Part shown: positions 9,769 to 17,852 of the stretch, in pieces
How the letters are laid out: each line of letters starts with the position of its first letter
Numbering within the stretch: position 1 is the first letter of the stretch
Origin: Streptomyces sp. I6
Lineage (GTDB): Bacteria > Actinomycetota > Actinomycetes > Streptomycetales > Streptomycetaceae
Length of the DNA stretch: 64,000 nucleotides
Assembly: GCA_003725745.1 (NCBI GenBank)
Contig: RHDP01000001.1
Location: forward strand, 124,001 to 188,000
Reading direction: 5' to 3'
Program-made: the position numbers and the translations under genes
The notes under the pieces: model-generated
What the model was told of the DNA's origin: nothing
The model's input: the letters and a program-made list of their open reading frames with translations, nothing else
Database searches by the model: none

Positions 9769-10523
9769 CGTGTCTTTCCTCGGCTGTTCAGGTCGTGTGG
9801 AGCGGGGTCGCATTGCCGGTCGCCGCCAGCGGGCGTACCCGGCGCCACGGTGTGGTGCGGGTGTCGGGTACGGCTGTGTGCCGGGAACCCTGTGGTCCCC
9901 TTCCCTGACCGCGCTGCCGCGCCACCGTGCGTTAGGGGGAACTTCGTCGGCGACCGGCACAGGATCACGCTGCGTCACACTGGCCGGGGCTCCGCCGAGC
10001 CGCTCCGGCCGGAAACCGGACCGGCGCCCGTCGCGGGAGCCGGGGGAGGCCGAGGCCGTTACCCCGTCCCGGTCACGGAACCACGAGCACATGAGTCGCA
10101 TACCTGCAATCTGCGCGGTCGCGTCGCTGCTATCCCTTGGAATCGACCATTCCCGGATCGCCCTTTACGGGCCATCGCGGCCGCGGATCGGGAATAGCCC
10201 TTTCCGCCGGGGCCGAACACTCTCCAGTAGGCCAGATGGGACCGGTCGTGTCCTGCCACTGGGATTCGCCACTTGACGCGACGGTCAATCTCGGATAGCG
10301 GATCGCCGACCTCTCGCTCGACACTCCTGATATCGAAACCGATCACGCTCCTGAGCTGCACAGGAAAAGCATCACACGACTATGCGCATTCTTCTCCGCT
10401 GTCAAGCCCCGAATTCCGGTGGCATGACGGACGGCCTTCCCGGCAGGCGTACTGGAGGAGCGTTCGGGCGCCATCCGGACGACCTTTTCACCCTCTCGCC
10501 ACACGCTCTGACAGGAGGCCGAC
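9769..10523. promoter_or_regulatory. Divergent promoter region between NRPS operon and sbnA
   Basis: This 755 bp stretch lies between the leftward NRPS gene and the rightward sbnA. I see no credible coding region. Positions 10080-10420 are clearly less GC-rich than the genes, as expected for promoters. An imperfect inverted repeat (ATTCCCGGATC at 10149-10159, GATCGGGAAT at 10186-10195) is a candidate regulator site. No regulator gene lies within the locus itself. Confidence 0.55.
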
Positions 10524-11507
10524 GTGCCGGTCATATCCGCCCCCCAGGACTTCAACGAAGACGATCTCTATGTCGACCTCGAGTCGTTTTCCGGGCACCC
10601 GCTGTTCCTGAAGTGCGAGGGCTTCAACTTCGCGGGCTCGATCAAGCTCAAGGCCGCCACGGAGATGGTCGAGGCCGCCGAGCGGGAAGGTCTGCTGCGG
10701 TCGGACTCGATTCTGATCGAGTCATCGTCGGGGAATCTGGGCGTGGCACTGAGCATGATCGCCGCAAGCAGGGGCTACCGGTTCCTGTGCGTGACGGACT
10801 CGCGCTGCAATCTGTCCACCCGGCTGCTGATGGAGGCCCTGGGCGCCGAGGTCCACGTCGTCACCGAACCCGGCGAAGGCGGCTTCCTCGGGGCGCGCAT
10901 CGACCATGTGCGGGCGTTGTGCGCGTCGGACGGCCGCCACGTATGGCTGAACCAGTACAGGAACCCGCACAACGGCATGGCCCACTACCGCAGGACGGCA
11001 CCGGCCATCGCACGGCAGTTCCCCGACCTGGACGTCCTCTTCGTCGGCGCAGGCACCACCGGCACGCTGATGGGGTGCGCGCGCTACTTCCGCGAGTGGC
11101 ACCGCCCCGTGCGCATCGTTGCCGTGGACAGCGTCGGCTCGGTCACCTTCGGCGGCACCCCGGGCCGGCGGATGATTCCGGGACTGGGCACCAGCGTCCG
11201 TCCGCCGCTGCTGGACACCTCGTATGTGGACGAGGTCGTCCACGTCCCCGAGGCCGACACCATCCGGGTGTGCCATCGGCTGGCCCGGCGTGGATTCCTC
11301 TTCGGCGGTTCCACCGGCACCGTCGTCAGCGGTGCGACGGAGTGGCTCGCCGCACACGGGGACGACGACCTGACGGCGGTGGCCATCGCGCCGGACCTGG
11401 GCGAGCGGTACCTGGAGACGATCTACCAGAACAACTGGGTCCACGACCTCTACGGCGGGCACGTACTCGCCCGGCGGACCGCTGCGGCCCCCTCCCCCGC
11501 GGCCTGA
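10524..11507 (+). CDS. sbnA: SbnA-like N-(2-amino-2-carboxyethyl)-L-glutamate synthase, 2,3-diaminopropionate synthesis
   Basis: This is a PLP enzyme of the cysteine-synthase (beta-replacement) fold, 327 residues and intact. SbnA condenses O-phospho-L-serine with L-glutamate to ACEGA, the SbnB substrate. The PLP lysine lies in FAGSIKLKAA (about residue 42). The substrate loop is ESSSGNLGVALS, the phosphate-cradle region VGAGTTGTLMG, and GGSTGTVVSG lies near residue 265. The start is GTG 10524, with AGGAGG 5 nt upstream. It is transcribed divergently from the NRPS-dioxygenase-sbnB operon and completes the two-enzyme route to L-Dap. General cysteine synthase is the alternative, but the closeness to sbnB and an NRPS favours SbnA. 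Confidence 0.88.
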   Translation: MPVISAPQDFNEDDLYVDLESFSGHPLFLKCEGFNFAGSIKLKAATEMVEAAEREGLLRSDSILIESSSGNLGVALSMIAASRGYRFLCVTDSRCNLSTRLLMEALGAEVHVVTEPGEGGFLGARIDHVRALCASDGRHVWLNQYRNPHNGMAHYRRTAPAIARQFPDLDVLFVGAGTTGTLMGCARYFREWHRPVRIVAVDSVGSVTFGGTPGRRMIPGLGTSVRPPLLDTSYVDEVVHVPEADTIRVCHRLARRGFLFGGSTGTVVSGATEWLAAHGDDDLTAVAIAPDLGERYLETIYQNNWVHDLYGGHVLARRTAAAPSPAA

Positions 11508-11511
11508 CACC

Positions 11512-11598
11512 CGCCCGGTCTCCCGGGAACCGCGCCCACTCGGCGTCCCGGAGACCGCGCCGCCCGGTCTCCCGGGAACCGCGCCACTCGGCGTCCCG
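11512..11598. repeat. Direct repeat of about 38 bp downstream of sbnA
   Basis: The segment 11512-11550 (starting CGCCCGGTCTCCCGGGAACC) recurs at 11561-11598 with one base missing; the copies are 49 bp apart. Each copy contains the palindrome TCCCGGGA. It lies between the convergent ends of sbnA and the acyl-CoA dehydrogenase and could form transcript-ending structure. Confidence 0.7.
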
Positions 11599-11694
11599 CG
11601 TCGCGCCACCGGGCGCGGTCGACGGCCATACCGGCCGTGGCGGCAGCCCGGCGTCCGCAGTACCGCAGACCGCCGGGCCGCCGGACCCCTCGGT

Positions 11695-13413
11695 TTACGG
11701 CGCCATCTCGTACGCCCCGGACAGCGCCTCGACCCGCTCCCAGACGCGTGCCGAGCGGGCCTCGTCGACGACGGGCCGGCGAACGGCGCCCAGCGCCCAG
11801 TTCTGCTGCCGCTCGGTGGCCGAGTCCTTGCCGTGCAGTTCGACGGCGTACCCGGAGAAGTCGCGGACCAGGACGGCGAAGAGCTCGTCCAGCACGTCCT
11901 GGTCCAGGCCGGTGAGCCGGGCCTGCTCGAGGATCAGCTGGCCGTGCACCACCAGGGCGAACAGCTGACCGACGGCGAGCAGGAGGTCCAGGTCGCGGCT
12001 CTGCTCCTCGTCGGGGGCGGCCGTGCCGACGAATACGCACAGGGCGTCGGCCTGTTCGCGGAAGCGGGCGACGTTGGGTACGTCGGCGTAGGCGTCGAAG
12101 GCGGCCCGCCAGTCGTGGAAGCGGATGGAGCCGAGCCCCCGGGCAGGCCCCTGCCGGAAGAGGAACTCGTCGTCGGCGGCGTCGAGCCGGGCGGGCACCT
12201 CGGGGTAGGCCACCGGATCCAGCAGGTGGTTGCGCATGAACTTCAGGATCAGCGCGAGGTTGACGTGGACCGTGCCCTCGAGCTTGGGCAGGCCCCGGAT
12301 CTCGACCGCGGCCTGCGCGAAGTAGTTGTCCTTCTCGAAGCCCTTGGCGGCGATGACGTCCCACATCAGGTCGATGACCTTCTCGCCCTCCGTGGTGACC
12401 TTCATCTTGGTCATCGGATTGAAGAGCAGATAGCGGCGGTCGTCCGGGCCTGCGGAGCGGAAGTAGTCGACGGCGCGGTCGCTGAACAGCTTCATGCCGG
12501 CGAGGCGTACGTACGCGTCGGTCAGTTCGCGCCGCACGTGGGGGAACGCCGTCACGGGGCGGCCGTACAGGATGCGGTTGTGGGCGTGGGTGACGGCCTC
12601 GTACATCGCGTGCTCGCAGATGCCGATCGAGGCGGTGCAGAGGTTGAACTTGCCGACGTTGACGGTGTTGAGGGCGGCGTCGAAGGCGGCACGGCCGGTG
12701 TGGAGGACGTCGTCGGGCGCCACCGGGTAGTCCGCGAGCCTGAACTCGCTGACGTACTTGGAGGAGTCGACGACGTTCTTCACCAGGCGGTACGCGGGGT
12801 GGCGGCTGTCGGCGGCGAAGAAGACGTAGCCGTCCGGGCCCTCGACGTCGGTGCGGCGGCCGAAGACGGAGACGAGGCCGGCGGCGTTGCCGTTGCCGAT
12901 GTAGTACTTGGACCCGGTCGCCCGGAAACCGCCGTCGCCGTCGGGTTCCAGCAGCATGTCGGTGGAGTAGATGTCGGCGCCGTGGCTCTTCTCGGAGAGC
13001 CCGAAGGCGAACACCTGTCCTTCGGATAGGAGTTCGGCAGCGCGGGCGCGGGCGGCGGCGTTGCCGCTCTGCCACACCGGCCCGAGGCCGAGGATGGTGA
13101 CCTGCCAGGCGTACCAGTAGTCGAGTCCGTAGAACCCGAAGATCTCGTTGAGGGCGGCGATGCGCGCGGTGTCCCAGCGCTGGTCCGGTCGGGCGGCGTC
13201 GGCTGCCGGCGTCAGGAAGGTGGCGAACAGGCCCTCCTTGGCGGAGAACGCGAGGAAGTCCTCCAGCCAGACGCGGGAGCGGTAGTCCTCGATCAGCCTG
13301 CGCTTGCCCCGGGACTCGAACCAGTCGACCGTGGCGCGCAGCAGCCTGCGGGTCTCGGGGTCGAAGTGTGCGGGGTCGTAGGTGCGGGGGTTGAACAGGA
13401 GTTCGTCGGCCAT
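11695..13413 (-). CDS. Acyl-CoA dehydrogenase family flavoprotein
   Basis: This is an intact 572-residue protein, longer than a standard acyl-CoA dehydrogenase (about 390) and nearer the acyl-CoA oxidase-like subgroup. It contains FGLSEKSHGADIYSTD (flavin-facing strand), ATGSKYYIGNGN, the central TVNVGKFNLCTASIG and MTKMKVTTEGEKV followed by a helical C-terminal domain. The probable reaction is alpha,beta-dehydrogenation of an acyl-CoA with FAD. The start is ATG 13413. A PadR-family regulator gene lies 268 bp upstream on the same strand, and the pairing suggests it controls this enzyme. The substrate is not deducible. Confidence 0.82.
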   Translation of the reverse strand: MADELLFNPRTYDPAHFDPETRRLLRATVDWFESRGKRRLIEDYRSRVWLEDFLAFSAKEGLFATFLTPAADAARPDQRWDTARIAALNEIFGFYGLDYWYAWQVTILGLGPVWQSGNAAARARAAELLSEGQVFAFGLSEKSHGADIYSTDMLLEPDGDGGFRATGSKYYIGNGNAAGLVSVFGRRTDVEGPDGYVFFAADSRHPAYRLVKNVVDSSKYVSEFRLADYPVAPDDVLHTGRAAFDAALNTVNVGKFNLCTASIGICEHAMYEAVTHAHNRILYGRPVTAFPHVRRELTDAYVRLAGMKLFSDRAVDYFRSAGPDDRRYLLFNPMTKMKVTTEGEKVIDLMWDVIAAKGFEKDNYFAQAAVEIRGLPKLEGTVHVNLALILKFMRNHLLDPVAYPEVPARLDAADDEFLFRQGPARGLGSIRFHDWRAAFDAYADVPNVARFREQADALCVFVGTAAPDEEQSRDLDLLLAVGQLFALVVHGQLILEQARLTGLDQDVLDELFAVLVRDFSGYAVELHGKDSATERQQNWALGAVRRPVVDEARSARVWERVEALSGAYEMAP

Positions 13414-13681
13414 CGGATACGCCTTCCGGAGGTCGGGGTCGGACGGGTGGGCGCGGGCGGTGCGGTTCGCTGCGGACTGTCACGGGTGTACGGCCGTTCG
13501 CTGCGGGGCTGGGCACTCGGGGCGGGTTCGCCACGGGCCGGGCCCGTCCCACGAGGCGGGCGGGTACGGGTGGAGCGGTGCGGTCCGGGTGGCCGGGGCG
13601 GCCGGGGGCGGCGGAACCGGCCGGGGCCGTCCGCACGGCCGCCCGCCAGGTGCCCGGTCCAGGTGCCCGGAGCTGCCCGGT

Positions 13682-14248
13682 TCAGGTACCCGGAGGTGCG
13701 GCGCCGAGCCGGTGGAGGGTGGAGAGGACGTCGTCGAGCCAGGCGATGGTCATCCGCTCGTAGGCGATCCCTCCGCGCAGCACGACGTGCTGGAGCTCCT
13801 GGCGGGTGTCCGGCGGCCGGGGCGCATCGGGTCCGGTGAAGTCCCGCTGCTCCCCCGAGAGGTAGTGCTCGAGCCGGGCGCTGTGGGCCTTGCGGTGCCG
13901 CTCGACCTCGGAGACCAGCGCCGCCGGGTCGTCGAAGGCGGCACCGCGGATCTTCACGGCGAGTTCGTGGCGGATGCTCTCCGGTTCGACCGGCTCGTGC
14001 AGCCACCGAGAGAGGGCGGCGCGGCCGGGGGCGGCGACCGAGTACTCCTTCTTGTCCGGCCGGCCCTGCTGGGCCACTTCGCGGACCTGCAGCAGGCCGT
14101 CGCCCTCCATACGCCTGAGGACGCGGTAGATCTGCTGGTGGGTGGCGGTCCAGAAGTATCCGATGGACCGCTCGAACCGGCGCGCGAGCTCATAGCCGGA
14201 GCCTGGTTGCTCCAGCAGGGAGACGAGGATCGCGTGTTCGAGAGCCAT
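13682..14248 (-). CDS. PadR-family transcriptional regulator
   Basis: This protein of about 188 residues has a winged helix at the N-terminus (MALEHAILVSLLEQPGSGYE, then TATHQQIYRVLRRMEGDGLL and a wing with GRPDKKEYSVAAPG). A helical C-terminal dimerisation domain (VIR-type) follows. ATG 14248 is preferred over an upstream in-frame start because the family starts MALEHAIL. A perfect 14-bp palindrome 17 bp upstream of this ATG is a likely autoregulatory operator. The acyl-CoA dehydrogenase gene follows on the same strand and is the obvious target. The inducer is unknown. Confidence 0.87.
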   Translation of the reverse strand: MALEHAILVSLLEQPGSGYELARRFERSIGYFWTATHQQIYRVLRRMEGDGLLQVREVAQQGRPDKKEYSVAAPGRAALSRWLHEPVEPESIRHELAVKIRGAAFDDPAALVSEVERHRKAHSARLEHYLSGEQRDFTGPDAPRPPDTRQELQHVVLRGGIAYERMTIAWLDDVLSTLHRLGAAPPGT

Positions 14249-14264
14249 GCCCCCGATCCTTGTG

Positions 14265-14278
14265 TGCAACTCGTTGCA
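14265..14278. promoter_or_regulatory. Palindromic operator candidate of padR
   Basis: TGCAAC-TC-GTTGCA is a perfect inverted repeat, located 17-30 bp before the padR start codon. PadR regulators commonly bind short palindromes in their own promoter, so autoregulation is the simplest reading. Confidence 0.6.
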
Positions 14279-14576
14279 TAGGCAAGTGGAGGGGTGCGGA
14301 TGAGACGCGACTCACCCGCGCGTCCGGCGGCGCGCCGACCCGTCCCGCCTCCGACCCGGGCCGTGGGCCCACCGCTCGGACGGGGCCGGGGCCGCATCCG
14401 CCCGGAGCGGGCGGCTCGCCGCACCGCGGTGAACCGCTCCCGCGGCCGGGCGAGGACGGCCCGAAGAGTCGTCCCGGACACCGGGGACGGCGACCGGGAC
14501 CGGCTCGGCGCGGAGCCGGCGCCCGCGATGACCGTGCCGGTGCGTCCCTTACAGGACGCGGGTACGGCACGTACGG

Positions 14577-14618
14577 AAGGCCCCGGAGAGCACTGGCGTG
14601 CGACTCCCCGGGGCCCTT
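14577..14618 (-). terminator. Terminator hairpin after the S8 protease
   Basis: AAGGCCCCGGAG (14577-14588) pairs with CTCCCCGGGGCCCTT (14604-14618) with small bulges, around a 15-nt loop. It begins about 30 bp past the protease stop codon on the minus strand. The remaining DNA between padR and the protease (14279-14646) shows no gene. Confidence 0.65.
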
Positions 14619-14646
14619 GTCACCACGGCCGGACCGCTCCGTTCCG

Positions 14647-16449
14647 CTAGAAGGTCAGGTTCCAGGCGTCGATACGGCCGGTGTCCTGGGCCGCCGAGTC
14701 CCGTACACGCAGCTTCCAGGTGCCGGCGGCCACCTCCGATGAGGCGTTCACCGTGTACGTCTTCACGACGTTGTCGGCACTGTCACCGTCCGGGAAGTCC
14801 TCCAGCAGGTACACCGTCCCGTCCGGAGCGACGAGGGACAGCACCAGGTCACCGCGGTAGGTGTGCTTGATGTCCACGCCGACGACGAGCGCGGCGGGCG
14901 CGTTGCCGGTGAGCCCGGTGACCGTGATGGGCGACTCGGCGGTGGCGTTGTCGTTGATGGCCACGTCGGCGGTGTTCTCGAAGTAGCGGCCCGGGGGCGG
15001 CGTGCCGCCGACCGCCTTCAGCGCGTCGACCTGCCCCTCGCCGAAGAAGGCGTTGTTGGCGGTCGTACCCGTGCAGCGGCTGTCGGACGGGCAGGCGGTG
15101 TCGTTGGCCTGCGCGGCGAGGCGGGCACGCAGCTCGGCCGGGGTCGCGGCCGGGTCGGTGCTCACCATCAGGGCTGCGACGCCCGCCACGTGCGGGGAGG
15201 CCATCGACGTGCCGTTCATGTTCCCGTACCTGCCGCCCGGGAGCGTCGAGTACACCCCGTACGCGCCGTCACCGCCCGGCGCGGCGACGTCGATGATGTC
15301 ACGGCCGTAGTTGGAGTACGACGCCTTGACGTTGCCGTTCCCCGTCGCGGCGACCGTGACGACGCCCGGCAGCTCCGTCGGGATGTCGATGCAGGCGTTG
15401 GTGATGGTGCGGGTCACCGGCGTCGAGTCGTTGGGGCTGGACCTGTCGGTCCGCTTGTTCGCCAGGTCGTAGTTGGAGTTGCCGGCGGCGGCGACCTGGA
15501 GCGAGCCCTTGCCCTCCGCGTACTGCTGGGCGCGCTTCACGCCCTCGATGATCGCGGCCTGGTCGGCGTTGTCCGGGCAGTTGAACATCCACGGATCGGT
15601 GTAGTAGCTGTTGTTGGTGACCCGGAAGCCGTGGTCGCCGGCCCACATGAAGCCGCAGATGGTGTTCTCGGCGAAGAACATGCTGGTGTCGGGCTCGGCG
15701 ATACGGACGGAGGAGATCCGCACTCCGGGGGCGACACCGACGACGCCCTTGCCGTTCCTGGCCGCGGCGATGGTGCCCGCGACATGCGTGCCGTGGTCGC
15801 CGATGTCGCGCCAGGCGCCGGTGCGGGTGTCGGGCCGGCCGTAGGCGCAGGAGACCGAGTCCGCCGCGTTGAAGTTGGGCGCGATGTCCTGGTGCAGGTC
15901 GTCGACGCCGGTGTCGAGGACACCGACCTTGACCGAGGCGGAACCGGTGCTGACGGCCCACGCCTTGTCCGCCTTGATCTGGGTCATGTCCCAGCGGTTG
16001 GACTCGGTGAGGCTGGTCGGCGACTGGGACGGCGCCGCGGGCAGCGCGGGGTTGTACGCGTCCGCGGGGACGTCCGAGGTGCGGGTCGCGCCGACCTGCT
16101 GCACGCCCGAGACGCCGCGCATGGTGCCAGCGAAGGACGAGGACGTGGCGTGGGCCACGATCACACCGATGGCGTCGTAGTGCGCGAAGACCGTCCCGCC
16201 GTTGGCCGTGACGGCACCGCGCACGGCGGAGGTGTCACCGGGCGCGGTGATCACCAGGTAGGCGCGGGTCCCGGCGGCCCAGACGGCCTGCGGGGCGGCG
16301 GGCGCCGCCGACGCGGCCGGTGCGCTCGCCGCTTGGGGCGCGGCCTGTGCGGCGCTCGCGGGGAGCGCGGCCACCAGAGCCGCACCGACGGCGGCGCACG
16401 CGACGAGCGGACGTCTCAGACGGCGGCTGGATATGAGGGGGTAGGCAAT
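14647..16449 (-). CDS. Secreted subtilisin-like (S8) serine protease with C-terminal P/proprotein-convertase domain
   Basis: The signal peptide is RRLRRPLVACAAVGAALVAA ending ASAAQA. A propeptide-like region follows (LVITAPGD ... VIVAHATS), then the S8 catalytic domain with Asp in VGVLDTGVDD, His in GDHGTHVAGT and Ser in NGTSMASPHVAG. The last 110 residues (DIKHTYRGDLVLSLVAPDG ... WKLRVRDSA) form a P/Homo-B domain. It is an extracellular endopeptidase. The start is unusual: the frame has no ATG near the signal peptide, and a GGAGG site sits 4 nt before an in-frame ATT at 16449. The other in-frame choices are a GTG upstream and TTG 16515, which would add about 22 residues without a good ribosome site. 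Confidence 0.85.
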   Translation of the reverse strand: MAYPLISSRRLRRPLVACAAVGAALVAALPASAAQAAPQAASAPAASAAPAAPQAVWAAGTRAYLVITAPGDTSAVRGAVTANGGTVFAHYDAIGVIVAHATSSSFAGTMRGVSGVQQVGATRTSDVPADAYNPALPAAPSQSPTSLTESNRWDMTQIKADKAWAVSTGSASVKVGVLDTGVDDLHQDIAPNFNAADSVSCAYGRPDTRTGAWRDIGDHGTHVAGTIAAARNGKGVVGVAPGVRISSVRIAEPDTSMFFAENTICGFMWAGDHGFRVTNNSYYTDPWMFNCPDNADQAAIIEGVKRAQQYAEGKGSLQVAAAGNSNYDLANKRTDRSSPNDSTPVTRTITNACIDIPTELPGVVTVAATGNGNVKASYSNYGRDIIDVAAPGGDGAYGVYSTLPGGRYGNMNGTSMASPHVAGVAALMVSTDPAATPAELRARLAAQANDTACPSDSRCTGTTANNAFFGEGQVDALKAVGGTPPPGRYFENTADVAINDNATAESPITVTGLTGNAPAALVVGVDIKHTYRGDLVLSLVAPDGTVYLLEDFPDGDSADNVVKTYTVNASSEVAAGTWKLRVRDSAAQDTGRIDAWNLTF

Positions 16450-17022
16450 GCATCCTCCGGAAGCCCGGTCGCACCGAGGCACGCACCGGGCGTGCGATGA
16501 ACGGAACGGACGCAAGATCTCAGACCCCGGCGCCGTGAGGGAAGGTGTTCCCTGCGCTCAACTACCCCTGACGGATAAGTGGTTGGCGAATATTCCGCCC
16601 GTTTTGGATGCCACTCGGACGGCTTGTCTCCCCGGCAGGCGGCCGTGTACCGCCGGCATGCGGACAGGGCTACGGCCGATGCGGCCGCGCGCGGGCGGCG
16701 GGCAGCGCGCGCGGGCGGCGGGCAGCGCGCGCGGGCGGCGGGCAGCGCGGGCAGCGCGGGCGGCGCGGGCGGCGCGGGCGGCGCGGGCGGCGCGGGCGGC
16801 GCGGGCGGCGCGGGCGGCGGACCGGAGCGTTCATCCCGTGCCGGCGGGTGGAGTATCGCCTACGCGCCCGCGAGGATCGGGCGATCACCGGGACTCCGGC
16901 CGTCGCCGTCCGTCCACCGCGTTCCGCCCGTCGCCGTCCGTCCACTCCGTACGTCGTATTGCGTCGCTCCGAATCCCGGAGCTTCCGGGGTGCGGTGGTC
17001 CGTCGGCGGGAAGCTGTTGGGC
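16450..17022. other. Intergenic region upstream of protease
   Basis: No gene is recognisable in these 573 bp. The 16550-16620 segment is relatively AT-rich and probably carries the protease promoter. Positions 16687-16818 are a GC-only minisatellite listed separately. Partial duplications of CGCCGTCCGTCCAC occur near 16907 and 16932. Confidence 0.5.
16687..16818. repeat. GC-only minisatellite (20-bp and 9-bp units)
   Basis: Three exact 20-bp units (GCGCGCGGGCGGCGGGCAGC) at 16687-16746 are followed by a GCGGGCAGC unit and about seven tandem GCGGGCGGC units to 16818. The array lies between the protease and the decayed DUF429 gene and does not appear to be coding. Confidence 0.8.
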
Positions 17023-17375
17023 ATGGGCGACACGGTGAGGGTCCTCGACATCGACGCCTGTCCCGGAGGGTGGGTCTCCCGGAGAGTGGGTCTCCCGGAG
17101 GGTGGGTCTCGGTGGCGCTGAGCGACGGACGGTTCGACGGTGCGCGGTCCGGCTGGAGCCTGCGCTCGCCGCTGGCAGGCGCAGCGGGCGGTGACGGAGC
17201 GGGAGACGCGGGAGTCGTGGCCGTGGACATTCCGCTGGGACTCCTGGACACGGGATGGCGGCGCGCGGACGCGGAGGCTTCGGCTCTGCTGGGCGGGCTG
17301 CGCAGCAGCGTGTTCCGCGTACCACCGCGTGCGGTGTGGCAGGAAGAGCGGTACGAGGCCGCGAACCGACAGCCG
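17023..17375 (+). pseudogene. DUF429 gene fragment, disrupted by a 16-bp triplication
   Basis: ATG 17023 opens VRVLDIDACPGGWV, the N-terminus typical of DUF429 proteins. After the 16-bp repeat array at 17062-17109 the frame is wrong; the continuation WVSVALSDGRFDGARSGW and then [20 protein letters not shown] and [13 protein letters not shown] appears in another frame. The net insertion of 32 bp explains the shift exactly. Homology stops near 17370 after EERYEAANR, far short of the family's usual 230 or so residues, where unrelated oxidoreductase-like sequence begins. I therefore call it a pseudogene. The function of intact DUF429 proteins is not established. Confidence 0.7.
17062..17109. repeat. 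Three tandem 16-bp units inside DUF429
   Basis: Units CCCGGAGGGTGGGTCT (17062-17077), the same with one change (17078-17093) and again the original (17094-17109) lie head to tail. Removing two units restores the DUF429 reading frame, so this looks like a real slippage duplication rather than a base-call error. Confidence 0.85.
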
Positions 17376-17623
17376 CGGTCCTCCGGGCCAAGGCGCCGAA
17401 ACTGCCGGGCCGTGACTTCGAGGCCCAGGCCGCGGCGGCGGACGTACTCGAGAACAACCGGTTGATCGCGGAGGCGGCGCGGAACGCGGGGCTGGCGTCA
17501 CCGCTGCTGGATGCCTGCCACGCCCTCTTCGGGGAGACCGTGGCGCTCGGCCGCGGCCCGTCCGACATGGTCGCGGTGCTGCGGGCCGTCGAGGCGCGCA
17601 CCGGCGCCGAGCGTTCGCGCTGA
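17376..17623 (+). pseudogene. C-terminal fragment of a 3-hydroxyisobutyrate-dehydrogenase-type oxidoreductase
   Basis: From about 17380 a third frame reads [52 protein letters not shown] and [13 protein letters not shown], ending at a stop at 17623. This matches the helical C-terminal domain (NAD-binding 11) of beta-hydroxyacid dehydrogenases. The NAD-binding Rossmann domain and catalytic lysine are absent. It abuts the truncated DUF429 sequence directly, so both are probably remnants joined by a deletion. Recognition is by eye and less certain than for intact genes. Confidence 0.55.
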
Positions 17624-17727
17624 GGCGAACGGGGCGGCCGGGGTTCCCGAGGTGGTCGAGTTCCCGGGGTGGTCGGGGCGGCGGGTCGCCCGGTCGGCCC
17701 GGGGCCCGCCCTTCACGGAAGCGGGAC

Positions 17728-17792
17728 GTTCCACCGCGGGCCGGTCCACCGCATGCGCGGTCCGCAGCGGATCGTTCCACCGCGGGCCGGTC
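17728..17792. repeat. 19-bp direct repeat
   Basis: GTTCCACCGCGGGCCGGTC occurs at 17728-17746 and 17774-17792, each containing the palindrome CCGCGG. It lies between the chimeric remnant and a convergent small gene. Confidence 0.6.
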
Positions 17793-17852
17793 GACCGCCG
17801 CGGAGCGGCCGATCCATACGGCCCGTCGGCCGGCGCGGACCGGTCGACCGGC

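Noticed and set aside
7210..10197. 995-codon rightward open frame rich in His, Pro and Thr
   Set aside because: It is the antisense of the NRPS gene. The composition reflects complement of Gly/Val-rich coding DNA, and no domain is visible.
10059..10361. 100-codon leftward open frame in the sbnA-NRPS promoter region
   Set aside because: No ribosome binding site, unusual composition and no recognisable protein sequence; the region is best explained as regulatory.
4757..11507. Staphyloferrin B-type siderophore cluster suggested by sbnA and sbnB
   Set aside because: No NIS synthetases (IucA/IucC type), citrate synthase, decarboxylase or transporter genes are present; the partner is an NRPS.
13305..13335. 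CGGGACTCGAACCAG resembles the T-arm of a tRNA on the minus strand
   Set aside because: It lies within the acyl-CoA dehydrogenase coding region (WFESRGKRR), and no acceptor, D or anticodon arms can be formed around it.
16687..16818. Gly/Ala/Arg-rich peptide frames across the GC-only repeat
   Set aside because: Low-complexity product of a minisatellite in all frames, without starts supported by ribosome sites.
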